This document shows positions 1 to 8,038 of a stretch of 64,000 nt of DNA, piece by piece. A model generated the notes under the pieces. That model was not told the DNA's origin. It did no database searches and saw only the letters and a program-made list of their open reading frames with translations. The position numbers were made by a program, and so were the translations under genes. Every line of letters starts with the position of its first letter. Positions within the stretch are counted from its first letter, which is position 1. The stretch comes from Phycisphaerae bacterium (GTDB lineage Bacteria > Planctomycetota > Phycisphaerae > UBA1845). The stretch is from the NCBI GenBank assembly GCA_029260015.1, contig JAJDEB010000036.1:248001-312000 (forward strand), in the 5' to 3' direction.

Positions 1-259
1 ATGGCATTGGGCCATTCCAAACACCACAAAAACCCCAATTTGTCAGTCTTGAACGCTAATCTGAGTAATTTCCTGTCCATTTATGCGGAAAGTGAATAAA
101 ATGCTTTGGATGGCGGTATGATTGCTGTAGCCTATAGGTCGGCGCGTCCCACTCGCTGTTTTTGGGGAAAGTGAGTGGGTCGACGCGTGGAATCCATCTA
201 TCCTCATATAAATACGTGTGCGTTGTGATGCACTCCGGTTCGCAAGAGGGACCCTTGAA
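1..259. other. Leader region upstream of pseudopilin gene, with hairpin
   Basis: No gene can be supported here. A 32-codon open frame runs from base 1 to the stop at 97-99 but has no recognisable product. At 143-187 the sequence can fold: CGCGTCCCACTC (143-154) pairs with GAGTGG (173-178) and GACGCG (182-187), with a three-base bulge and an 18-base loop containing a T-run. It lies about 70 bases upstream of the pseudopilin start, so it could be a terminator for an upstream gene or a leader structure of the pseudopilin mRNA. I see no convincing promoter hexamers. Confidence 0.3.
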
Positions 260-1261
260 ATGAAATCCAAGAAAGCTTTTACGTTGGTCGAATTGTTGGT
301 GGTCGTGTCGATAATCGCATTGCTGGTTTCGATACTCCTGCCATCTCTCAATAAAGCGAGAGAACAGGCACGGGCGGTCAAGTGCCTCGCTAATCTTCAT
401 GCTCAAGCGGTGGCTATACAAGGGTACACATCCGAGTACTCGGGGATGCTACCTGGGCCTGTTCACCCGGCGATCAAACGCAAGTTGTTCAGTTTCGACG
501 CGGGCACCAATGATGCCGACAAAAAGAAGTCACTCACTTGGCTTCTGCGGCCTTATTTCAGCAAGGGTTACGGAGACGCCAATCGCGAGGACACGCATTC
601 TGATGCGATTAATACTTGCCCGACGGCGACAAGAATCGTACCGGACCAAGATTTCCTTAATGTTCAGACCGGATCGTGCTACGACGAACGACCGTTCAGC
701 TATGTCTGCAATTCGTGGGGAGTTGTACAGGCTCCCGCCTCAAGTGTTTCGAGTCCGGAAGCGCATCACACAAATCCGCCACATTATTTTGGGGCTTGGT
801 TTTATTGCGATTCGCCAACAATCCGTGACGGGCGAGTGGATATCGCTTGGCGGCCGAAGCAAATCAGTCGAATCAAACGTCCGGGTGAAGAATGGGCAAC
901 AGCTGACGCGTGGTATCGAAAAGTGCCAACTACAGTGCAGCGCGGACAAACCGCAAAACAATGGCTCGGGACATTTGCCGTTGAACCTAACGCAGGTTAC
1001 AAACCCCTAATTCCGGATCGACCTTATCACAAGATTCGCAGCAATACAGTGTCGTCTCATAAGAGAGCCGACAAAGACTTGCTACCCGCGATAAAATTCA
1101 AGGGCGTCACCAATATGTCATACTTCGACGGACACGCTGCCCCCTTCAGCGGGCAATGGCGTAATCCGGGTGACGGCGGTACAGCGAATCCCATGTGGGA
1201 TGACTTCGGAGGACCGTACGATCCTGGCAACTTCGCCTGGACACCTAAAAATTATCAATAG
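260..1261 (+). CDS. Prepilin-type N-terminal cleavage/methylation domain protein (type II secretion pseudopilin-like)
   Basis: This 333-residue protein begins MKSKKAFTLVELLVVVSI, the class III signal cleaved by prepilin peptidase before Phe and followed by a hydrophobic N-terminal helix (about residues 6-28). The rest is a large globular part with a late YFDGHA segment, reminiscent of the DG-containing C-terminal motif of planctomycetal pseudopilin-like proteins. The ATG at 260 is preferred over an upstream in-frame ATG at 218 because AGAGGG lies upstream at 245-250 and the prepilin signal must be N-terminal. It likely sits in the inner membrane or a pseudopilus; its substrate is unknown. An SGNH hydrolase follows after a short gap and is probably co-transcribed. 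Confidence 0.85.
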   Translation: MKSKKAFTLVELLVVVSIIALLVSILLPSLNKAREQARAVKCLANLHAQAVAIQGYTSEYSGMLPGPVHPAIKRKLFSFDAGTNDADKKKSLTWLLRPYFSKGYGDANREDTHSDAINTCPTATRIVPDQDFLNVQTGSCYDERPFSYVCNSWGVVQAPASSVSSPEAHHTNPPHYFGAWFYCDSPTIRDGRVDIAWRPKQISRIKRPGEEWATADAWYRKVPTTVQRGQTAKQWLGTFAVEPNAGYKPLIPDRPYHKIRSNTVSSHKRADKDLLPAIKFKGVTNMSYFDGHAAPFSGQWRNPGDGGTANPMWDDFGGPYDPGNFAWTPKNYQ

Positions 1262-1281
1262 GTGAAAATGCACTCTTGGCC

Positions 1282-1908
1282 ATGATCGATGCAGCAAATC
1301 ACTATCGGGAAAGAGTTGAACAATTCAGCACTGAATCATGCGAGCCCGGCGGGATTGTCCTGCTGGGCTCTTCTCATTTTGAATGGTTTGATACAGGCAA
1401 ACTGCTGCCGCGATGGCGATTCGTTAATCGGGGGATTGCGTCCGACCGAATCGGTGTGACGGATCGTGGCATCTTGCATCGGCTTGACCTGTCGGTATTT
1501 GATCTTTCGCCCGCGTGCGTGATCCTGCAAAATGGGGTCAACGATTTGGGCGAATTGTGGCGTACGGGCGAGCCATCCGTCGAGCAAATTGTCTCATGCT
1601 ACGAACAAGTCGTTTCGCGCATTCAAACCAAGCTACCGGATACACCCTTCGCCATTGTAAGCATCCTTCCAACCACCGGAGACTTCGCCGGCATCACGCC
1701 TTGGATCGAACCATTTAACGTCGAACTCAAACGCATCGCGAAAGACGCCGGCATCGAATTCATCGACTTCTATCCGGACGTCGTCGGCCCAGACAAGCAA
1801 TTGCGAGCCGAGCTAACTTACGACGGCCTGCATCTCAACGAAGCCGGCTACATCCTCTACGCCAAGCGAATCGATCAATACCTTTCGACACTGGAATTGC
1901 GTTCGTAG
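1282..1908 (+). CDS. SGNH/GDSL-family hydrolase
   Basis: The 208-residue product carries the SGNH blocks in order: GSSH near residue 30 (nucleophile Ser), a Gly in RGIASDRIG, NGVND near residue 85 (Asn), and DGLHLNEAGY near the C-terminus (Asp/His of the catalytic pair). These define a GDSL-type esterase or acylhydrolase, as in platelet-activating-factor acetylhydrolase-like and rhamnogalacturonan acetylesterase-like proteins. There is no signal peptide, so it is probably cytoplasmic. A TTG at 1276 is an alternative start two codons upstream. The gene follows the pseudopilin by about 20 bases. Its TAG stop codon lies inside the left arm of a REP-like inverted repeat. The natural substrate cannot be read from the sequence. 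Confidence 0.85.
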   Translation: MIDAANHYRERVEQFSTESCEPGGIVLLGSSHFEWFDTGKLLPRWRFVNRGIASDRIGVTDRGILHRLDLSVFDLSPACVILQNGVNDLGELWRTGEPSVEQIVSCYEQVVSRIQTKLPDTPFAIVSILPTTGDFAGITPWIEPFNVELKRIAKDAGIEFIDFYPDVVGPDKQLRAELTYDGLHLNEAGYILYAKRIDQYLSTLELRS

Positions 1909-1973
1909 GGTCCGCTGTGCGGACCAGAATTCATCCATGCGTTGCGCAATTCGGTCCGCACAGCGGACCCTAC
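1905..1973. repeat. REP/BIME-like inverted repeat, variant copy (copy 1)
   Basis: Two perfect 21-base inverted arms (1905-1925 and 1953-1973) are separated by 27 bases. Each arm starts with GTAG (CTAC on the right arm) and contains a mini-hairpin GGTCCGC-TGT-GCGGACC. Four other copies in the window have the same layout but with GGTGGGC/GCCCACC stems. The left arm contains the stop codon of the SGNH hydrolase gene. Confidence 0.85.
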
Positions 1974-2006
1974 ACTTGCGATCATTTCATTGTATCAAAT
2001 GAATAA

Positions 2007-2048
2007 GGGGCGTCTTCGATCCGCGAATCGAAGACGCCCCACTCTTTT
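2007..2048. terminator. Strong bidirectional intrinsic terminator
   Basis: A perfect 14-bp stem (2007-2020 with 2027-2040, GGGGCGTCTTCGAT and its complement) closes a six-base loop and is followed by ACTCTTTT. On the other strand it is followed by TTATTCATTT. It lies between convergent genes (SGNH hydrolase on +, lipoprotein on -) and likely terminates both. Confidence 0.8.
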
Positions 2049-2100
2049 GCCGTCTGCCCGATGAATGCAACATTTCAGGCAGATCAGGTTTTGATCGTTA

Positions 2101-3450
2101 CTAATTCAGGATGATGTATCCGACCTTGGTGTTTGCACCAGCCGTCGTACCGTCACCTGTCTTGAAACCGACGAGGCTATTGCTTGCGTGTGCGTCGGTC
2201 GCGGGCAAGCCGTACGGGCTTGACGCATCGACGTCCGGCAGGACCGACCAGGCACCACTATAGTACTGGAGGAATTCGCCCGAACCGATTGACGTGCTTC
2301 CCGAGAGGAATCGGTACATGCCGTTTGGTGAAATCGTGCAGGTCTGGCTCCAGCCCACATAACCGTTGTTGGTGGTTGAACCATCGATTTCTTCGTCACC
2401 TGACAGTTGCGGGTTGAGGCCGGGTGAATCACCGGTGGCTCCACGGGCATCTCCACCGTTTCTGTCGTCGGCGTCGCGATCGACGTAGTAGATGTACTGA
2501 CCACCGGCATAGCACTGCTCACCGGTTGATGGGTTTTGAGCCAGCATCGAACTGGTTCCGTCAGCGGTGTTCAACCAGCGGGTGTTGCCGAATGCTTCGT
2601 TGTCTTCGTAGAAGATGTAGCCAGCGTCAAAGTAATAGAGGTTATCGCCAATTCCACCGATGTCGGTGGTGTCCCATGTTACTGGGGCAGCATCTGGGTT
2701 CTCGATGTCGTAGATGAAGAACACGTTGCCGACCTTCGCGGCGATTTCCATGTTCGTAGCATCGATCTCGATATGCCCGACGTTGCCTTCCGGATCATTC
2801 GTAAAGCTGACGATTTCCGGAGTTTCACCGTTCACGTCGATCGCGATGATCTTGTTGCCGCCGTTGGAATTCGGATCGTTGCGACAAACGACATAACCAC
2901 CGGCTGCCCGGAGGATGCCTTGCGCATAAAGACCGACTGGGCTGTTAACGACGCGAATGGTTTCTTCAGGAATGTCCGTTGAAACGCCTGTTGCGGAATC
3001 AAAGATCGTGATCAGGAAGTTGCTCATTAGCGCGGCTTTCTTGCCTGTCACTGCAAATGCGGCAGCGACGTAGTTTTCGCCATTGGCCAAGCCACGTCCT
3101 TCGGTGTCACCAGCCGACGGGATAATGTAGTCAACGCCTGCGAATCCACCGTAACCGTAGACAATCAGATCGTCACCAACTGCGACACGTCCGCCGTTGT
3201 GAACGTCGATGTTGGTTTTGACGGCTGCGGCGAGTGCTGCACCACCGTTGTTTCCGCCGTTGTTACCACCATTATTTCCGCCGTTGTTTCCACCGTCGCC
3301 GCCACCGTTGGTGCCCATGTCGCCACCACCGTTACCGCCGCCGTTACCGCCACCGTTTCCGCCACCCATCATCGGGTCGCATCCAGTCTGTGCACCGAGG
3401 ATCAGCGCAAAACCGGCTACCAATGCCATACCCTTTTTCTTCTGAGTCAT
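2101..3450 (-). CDS. Secreted lipoprotein with Gly/Asn-rich linker, beta-propeller-like
   Basis: The 449-residue product starts MTQKKKGMALVAGFALILG and then has a lipobox-like AQTGC, so it is probably a lipid-anchored exported protein. Residues about 28-72 are almost only Gly and Asn with occasional Asp, a flexible linker encoded by GGN/AAY codon repeats near 3240-3375. The rest shows repeating beta-strand-like segments with hydrophobic-Asp-Gly turns (for example NKIIAIDVNG and NVFFIYDIENPD), suggesting a beta-propeller, but I do not recognise a family. A clear GGAGG sits 10-14 bases upstream of the ATG. It stands alone between a terminator and an untranslated stretch. The function is unknown. 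Confidence 0.75.
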   Translation of the reverse strand: MTQKKKGMALVAGFALILGAQTGCDPMMGGGNGGGNGGGNGGGDMGTNGGGDGGNNGGNNGGNNGGNNGGAALAAAVKTNIDVHNGGRVAVGDDLIVYGYGGFAGVDYIIPSAGDTEGRGLANGENYVAAAFAVTGKKAALMSNFLITIFDSATGVSTDIPEETIRVVNSPVGLYAQGILRAAGGYVVCRNDPNSNGGNKIIAIDVNGETPEIVSFTNDPEGNVGHIEIDATNMEIAAKVGNVFFIYDIENPDAAPVTWDTTDIGGIGDNLYYFDAGYIFYEDNEAFGNTRWLNTADGTSSMLAQNPSTGEQCYAGGQYIYYVDRDADDRNGGDARGATGDSPGLNPQLSGDEEIDGSTTNNGYVGWSQTCTISPNGMYRFLSGSTSIGSGEFLQYYSGAWSVLPDVDASSPYGLPATDAHASNSLVGFKTGDGTTAGANTKVGYIILN

Positions 3451-3793
3451 CTAAGTCGTAACCTCCAATTAGAATTTACCCTGCGACGGTTGACACAAAC
3501 CGTTTGCAGCAACAAACCCACACGCATCCAGCGCGCAGGCTGCATCGCTCAACCGCCAAGTATTCTGTTTTAATAGTCATTCGTCTGATTGAGGAGATCG
3601 CCGCGCCACACGACCCACTTCCTCAATTCAGTGAGATGCGGAAGATAGCAGAACCAATTCTCCCGGCAAGTCATTGTGATCTGGTAAACTGTACAGTCTG
3701 GGCAGTTAGGCGCGAGCTGCGTGTTGCACAGCGAAAAAACGAGTATTACGCGTCATTTCTGCCCGATTCGGATCTTCCGTTGTCGGTTTCTCG
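3451..3793. other. Gene-free stretch upstream of the lipoprotein gene
   Basis: About 340 bases separate the lipoprotein start from the stop of the GHL10 gene. Apart from the Shine-Dalgarno GGAGG of the lipoprotein gene at its left edge I see no coding pattern, hairpin with T-run, tRNA or repeat. A plus-strand open frame crossing it continues antisense into the GHL10 gene and looks like a shadow. Confidence 0.5.
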
Positions 3794-5314
3794 CTATTTC
3801 TTCTTATCCATCCTGACAAGCTCCGGATCGCTCATTTTTCCGGTGCGGCCAACCGCTCGGATTGCAATCAAATCACAGGGCACATCTGCCGATACTCGAT
3901 CAACCTGAATCGTCCGTTCGCTCGCAGAAACAATTTGGAGATCCCATTTGAGACCATACCGCGTTTGAATTACCCAATGAGAGACTTCCGACTTGTCACC
4001 CGGTTTGATCTTGAGACTGATTGCAACTCCCTTTGATTTGCCCGGGTTGCCGACCTTTGGAGTTGCAGGCGTTTCGCCATCGAGCCACGGTGTTTCGGGA
4101 ACGAGCGCTGGTGAGGCGTACACTTGCGCAATTCGATCGGCGAGATTTTTCTTGTTTTTGACGAACGTCTTCATGCTGAAGAATACATTACCGTCTGCGC
4201 CGGGCTGGGCGCGGGTTGTGTAGATTTGACGGGGAATTTCATCAAGCGACCAACCGCGATCGGTTACGTATGACCGACCCACAGAATGCCCCGGCCAAAT
4301 ATGTCGACCCTTCTCATTCTGATCGACCCACCACTTGAGCAGCACGGGAAAACTCTGCCCCGGCGGATCGGACGCCCAGTAAAGCTGCGGGGTGAGATAG
4401 TCGAGCCATCCTTCCACAAGCCAGAGCTTCGCGTCGGCGTACAAACCTTCGTACGCGTCGAAACCCTTGATCTGCTCAGGATGTCCAGGCCGCCATATAC
4501 CGAACGGGCTATAACCAACCTTTACGTGTGGTTTCTCTTCACGCACAACGTCATACGCACGTTCGATAAGGCGATTGATGTTGTCGCGCCGCCAGTCGTC
4601 ACGTTCTAGCTTTCCGCCACCGGATTTGTATTGCTCCCAGCTTTCGTCGTCCGGGAAAGAAACCCGCTTGCCTTCTTTGTCATTGACAGGATAAGGGTAG
4701 AAATAGTCATCGACATGGATGCCGTCGATGTCGTAACGCTTGACCACATCGCGGAAGACGGCCAGTGTATGCTCCAACGCGCCATCGTTGCCCGGGTCCA
4801 TCCACATCAGCGAGCCATACGTCTTGACCCAATCCGGATGTTTAACTGCCACATGCCCGTCATCAACCGTTTTGTTGGATGGATGCTGGGTGCGATATGG
4901 ATTGAACCATGCGTGAACTTCCATCCCGCGCTTGTGTGACTCTTCGACAACGAATTCGAGCGGATCGTAATAGGGTCTCGGAGCGATGCCCTGTTGGCCT
5001 GAGATGTACGCCGACCATGGCTCCAATTCTGATTTATAAAGGGCATCGGCGACGGGACGCACCTGAAAGATCACCGCGTTGAGGTTCATCGCCTCGCAGC
5101 GTTCGAGGATGCCGATCATCTCTTCCTTCTGCTGCTTGGTGGAGAGTCCGGGCTTTGACGGCCAATCGATGTTGTTGACGGTCGCGATCCAGACGGCTCG
5201 AAACTCGCGCGGAACCGGGGGCAAGTCTACAAGTTCTTCGCCAAAGGAATTCATCGGGGTTGCGATCAAAAGCAGCAATGCCACAAGCAGCGCATGGCAC
5301 GAAATTCGTCTCAT
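3794..5314 (-). CDS. GHL10 (DUF187) family glycoside hydrolase-like protein
   Basis: The 506-residue protein begins MRRISCHALLVALLLLIATP, an export signal, followed by PREFRAVWIATVNNIDWPSKPG, the typical opening of the GHL10/DUF187 (YngK-type) TIM-barrel family. Further family features are NLNAVIFQVRP, the GMEVHAWFNPYR strand, YDIDGIHVDDYFYP, VKVGYSPFGIWRP and DYLTPQLYW. A beta-sandwich-like tail of about 100 residues follows. The family is related to glycoside hydrolases and thought to act on extracellular or cell-wall polysaccharide; the exact substrate is not deducible. The ATG at 5314 is chosen because TTGGAG lies about 10 bases upstream; an in-frame start at 5356 would put 14 extra residues before the signal peptide. 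Confidence 0.9.
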   Translation of the reverse strand: MRRISCHALLVALLLLIATPMNSFGEELVDLPPVPREFRAVWIATVNNIDWPSKPGLSTKQQKEEMIGILERCEAMNLNAVIFQVRPVADALYKSELEPWSAYISGQQGIAPRPYYDPLEFVVEESHKRGMEVHAWFNPYRTQHPSNKTVDDGHVAVKHPDWVKTYGSLMWMDPGNDGALEHTLAVFRDVVKRYDIDGIHVDDYFYPYPVNDKEGKRVSFPDDESWEQYKSGGGKLERDDWRRDNINRLIERAYDVVREEKPHVKVGYSPFGIWRPGHPEQIKGFDAYEGLYADAKLWLVEGWLDYLTPQLYWASDPPGQSFPVLLKWWVDQNEKGRHIWPGHSVGRSYVTDRGWSLDEIPRQIYTTRAQPGADGNVFFSMKTFVKNKKNLADRIAQVYASPALVPETPWLDGETPATPKVGNPGKSKGVAISLKIKPGDKSEVSHWVIQTRYGLKWDLQIVSASERTIQVDRVSADVPCDLIAIRAVGRTGKMSDPELVRMDKKK

Positions 5315-5500
5315 CTTGGATTCTCCAAAGGTTTGATTGAAGTTGTCCGGCCTCAATGCGCCGGCGAATATTCAACCCAGTCAATGACAAAATATGTCAG
5401 GCACACAACGCCTGAATCCGCCACATACTAGCGGCATGATGCGTTCAATGAAACGCGGTCACACATTTAGAGTGCGGCCATTCGATCGCAACATATGCAC

Positions 5501-5539
5501 ATAAAAATGCCCCCGCGTGAGACGTGTCACGCAGGGGCA
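5501..5539 (-). terminator. Intrinsic terminator after the M56 peptidase gene
   Basis: TGCCCCCGCGTGA (5508-5520) pairs with TCACGCAGGGGCA (5527-5539) apart from one mismatch, around a six-base loop. Read on the minus strand the stem is followed by TTTTTAT (5507 down to 5501). It begins about 30 bases past the stop of the M56 gene. Confidence 0.75.
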
Positions 5540-5567
5540 CTTTCGGGGGTGAACTTAGTTCGTGCAA

Positions 5568-7508
5568 TTATCGATCAGCGCGCGATCGCTCGATTATTTC
5601 CAGCTCTTTCTGTCTTTTCCAACGGCTTTCGTTTGCCGGCGATAGCAACTCGTCGCGCTCGTCGGCAGACAATACACCATCGGCATTCAAGTCGGCTTCT
5701 GGAAACCTGGAAAGCATTCCCTGTAAAGCGACTAACTCCTGATGATTCTTGCGTTCTTGCAACGTCAGTAAACCGTCACCATCCGAATCGGAATCCGGGT
5801 TTGCTTCGAGGTATCGTTCGGCTACATATTCGTCGAAGGTATTTGCCGCGTCGGCAAGCTCACCTGCCGTTGGTTCGGTTTCAATATGATTTAGTACCCA
5901 CAAACGTCGGCCCGCAATCGAGTGCATTTCTAGCATTCGGTTGCTTGCTCTTTCGCGAATGACACGTCGAATGACCAACTCGCCGTTCGACGTTTCACCG
6001 GCGGTTCCGACCTCACCCGAAACCGATACAGCCAACGTGTCACCATTGGCATTGGCCTGGGCGATTTCACCGCCCCGCGTTGCAGGTCGCGGTCGCTTGC
6101 CACTGGCAAAATACAACGCCTCCTCGACGGAAAGGTCACCGTCTCGATTCAGATCCGCGAACGGGTAGGCCCCGATCACGCTTTCAGGGTCTGCCAACGT
6201 TTTGGTTGCGAGGTAATAGATCACTTCCTCGTTGGAGACGCTGCCATCGTCGTCAGTGTCGGCTGCCGCAATATTACGAACGCGATCGCGCACTTCGGCA
6301 AACCATTGTTCCGTCTTGTACTTGGCGTCAATCATCAACTTGGCGTCATCACTTTCTGCTTCGACCACTTCAATTTCGATGAGTTCCCGCTCGTTGGCGC
6401 TCTCTTTTTCATCGGCGCTCTGTTGATTTTCTGCACCACCTGCCAGCGCGAAACTTCCCCATATCGCGACCATCACGCTTGCTGCGAAAACCCATGCGGC
6501 CCCTCTGCGCGTGCCTTTGGACTGTAGAATCATGTCGATTCTCCTTTCGATCGTTGCTGGATTGGCGGCCATACATGCGGGGTGATATGCGGCGGGTTGA
6601 AATGCCACAGTTTGAAATGCTTGAGTCTGATTGGCTCGATGCTTTACCGCGTCCAGCAAGCATCTTGCATAATCCGCAGCCGAGAGTTTGCCCACTTGCA
6701 GGGCCCATTCATCGCAGGCATTCTCTCTCGCCAGATCGATCTGACGATTCACCCAAGTCACGACCGGCCAATAAAACAGCAAAGAACCGGCGATCCATTG
6801 AATGTAACGCACGATAAAATCGCCCCGCCGGAGATGGGCGACCTCGTGTACGACAACAGTTTCAAGTAAGTCAGGGTTATTCAAATAACGGTGAGAAAGG
6901 ACTAGCAGCGGTTTGAATCCGCCGAGAACAAACGGTGCGTTGTCTTGAGTTGTGACATGCGCATTGGGAATGCGGCGAACGCCAAGCTGCTCGCATGCCA
7001 GCCGAACGCGCTTATTCACCGAAGCGTCAGCCACTGGCAACAACATGCACTGCTTGCGAAGGCGGCGATATGCAAGTAAACCGCGCATCATCAACAGCAG
7101 CACGGTCGCTCCGTAGCAACAAAGGAGAACCGTCAACCAGGAGATGCCGCCGAGTTGAATTGGCTCGCCATCGGTCGCGATCGCGTCTTGAGGCAACGCC
7201 TCCAATACAGTGAAGTCCGTCATCGGTATTTCATTCGATGGCAAGACCGCCGGTTTGGTTTTCCACGCCGATTCAAAGAAACTCGCCAACGAAAGCGACC
7301 ATTGTGGTCCAATTGGAACAATGAACTTAATCAGCACGATGCACCAAAGCATCGCCTGGATCGATGACGGCAAGCGTTTTCGAAACAACCTGACGAATAG
7401 CCAAGTCGCCACAGCGAGCAGAGTTCCATAAAGAAGCGCTTGCACCATCCACGCCAGTACCGGATTGGTTCCCCACTGTGCGAATGCAGACAGAAAGCGC
7501 GGAATCAT
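5568..7508 (-). CDS. M56 (BlaR1/MecR1-type) membrane metallopeptidase with four EF-hand loops
   Basis: The 646-residue protein has BlaR1-type architecture: N-terminal membrane helices (about 15-40, 50-70, 122-142), a cytoplasmic zinc-peptidase domain with HEVAH near residue 220 and ENACDEWA near 262, then a further membrane helix near 340-357. In place of a penicillin-binding sensor, the C-terminal part has four EF-hand loops: DTDDDGSVSNEE, DLNRDGDLSVEE, DSDGDGLLTLQE and DLNADGVLSADE. It overlaps the upstream blaI-like gene by four bases (ATGA), so the two are translationally coupled. By analogy with BlaR1, a signal sensed outside the membrane would activate cleavage of the repressor. That Ca2+ is the ligand is inferred only from the EF-hands. 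Confidence 0.9.
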   Translation of the reverse strand: MIPRFLSAFAQWGTNPVLAWMVQALLYGTLLAVATWLFVRLFRKRLPSSIQAMLWCIVLIKFIVPIGPQWSLSLASFFESAWKTKPAVLPSNEIPMTDFTVLEALPQDAIATDGEPIQLGGISWLTVLLCCYGATVLLLMMRGLLAYRRLRKQCMLLPVADASVNKRVRLACEQLGVRRIPNAHVTTQDNAPFVLGGFKPLLVLSHRYLNNPDLLETVVVHEVAHLRRGDFIVRYIQWIAGSLLFYWPVVTWVNRQIDLARENACDEWALQVGKLSAADYARCLLDAVKHRANQTQAFQTVAFQPAAYHPACMAANPATIERRIDMILQSKGTRRGAAWVFAASVMVAIWGSFALAGGAENQQSADEKESANERELIEIEVVEAESDDAKLMIDAKYKTEQWFAEVRDRVRNIAAADTDDDGSVSNEEVIYYLATKTLADPESVIGAYPFADLNRDGDLSVEEALYFASGKRPRPATRGGEIAQANANGDTLAVSVSGEVGTAGETSNGELVIRRVIRERASNRMLEMHSIAGRRLWVLNHIETEPTAGELADAANTFDEYVAERYLEANPDSDSDGDGLLTLQERKNHQELVALQGMLSRFPEADLNADGVLSADERDELLSPANESRWKRQKELEIIERSRADR

Positions 7509-7948
7509 GATTTCTTGCCTTTCGATCGCGATGATTTCTTGCGTTTGGGTTCGGCTGTCTGGTCGGACTTCTCACGGTCAGCGATCTTCTTCTCAATGCG
7601 TTTGAGGTCAGCCGCCGTGAGGTCTGCCTTTTCGGCGAGGTGCATCACGAGGTCTTCAGCCCGTCCGTCAAAGACGTTCTGCAGGAATTGGGCGACACGC
7701 TGCCCCATGACTTGATCGCGGCGGACTGCCGAAGAGTAGACGAATGGCTGGCGGCTGTTATCGACCGCCAACGCGCCTTTGTCCGCCAACGACTTCATCA
7801 TCGTCATCACCGTGGTGTAGGCCGGTTCGTCGCCCTCGAGCGCAGTCAAGGCGTCCTTGACCTGCCGAACGGTTTGCGGCGAAGTTTTCCACAAGACTTT
7901 CAGGATTCGCAGTTCCGCAGCCGTCACATGCGGGGTGGACTTGCCCAT
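7505..7948 (-). CDS. BlaI/MecI-family transcriptional repressor
   Basis: The 147-residue protein opens with TAAELRILKVLWKTSPQTVRQV and continues PAYTTVMTMMKSLADKGAL, the winged-helix DNA-binding domain of the penicillinase-repressor family (about residues 8-80). A C-terminal dimerisation part follows, then a Lys/Arg/Ser-rich tail. AGGAGG sits 7-8 bases before the ATG. An exact palindrome and sigma70-like promoter lie just upstream, arranged for autorepression. The M56 peptidase gene overlaps its 3' end. Family knowledge: BlaI dimers bind TACTA-type palindromes and are inactivated by proteolysis through the cognate M56 protein. No beta-lactamase is seen nearby, so resistance is not implied. 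Confidence 0.93.
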   Translation of the reverse strand: MGKSTPHVTAAELRILKVLWKTSPQTVRQVKDALTALEGDEPAYTTVMTMMKSLADKGALAVDNSRQPFVYSSAVRRDQVMGQRVAQFLQNVFDGRAEDLVMHLAEKADLTAADLKRIEKKIADREKSDQTAEPKRKKSSRSKGKKS

Positions 7949-7977
7949 GTCGAGCCTCCTTTACTATTCATATCGGA

Positions 7978-8006
7978 AGATTACTATACTTATAGTAATT
8001 CGTCAA
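7978..8006 (-). promoter_or_regulatory. Promoter with BlaI-type operator for blaI-M56 operon
   Basis: On the minus strand TTGACG (8006-8001) and TAATCT (7983-7978) are spaced by 17 bases, a sigma70-like promoter. Within it an exact palindrome spans 7980-7999: arms ATTACTATA and TATAGTAAT around a two-base centre, matching the TACTA-type sites bound by BlaI/MecI repressors. A half-like site TTACTAT lies at 7961-7967. The operator covers the spacer and overlaps the -10 box, so bound repressor should block transcription of its own operon. Confidence 0.8.
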
Positions 8007-8038
8007 GGAATAATTGTGAGCCCAGTTTTTCTGTCGAT

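Noticed and set aside
1..99. 32-codon open frame (MALGHSKHHKNP...) ending at 97-99
   Set aside because: No ribosome site is visible because it begins at the window edge, and no product is recognisable; it could be the tail of an upstream gene, but there is no support.
5568..8006. Beta-lactam resistance system
   Set aside because: BlaI and M56 homologues are present but there is no beta-lactamase or penicillin-sensing domain, so resistance is not supported.
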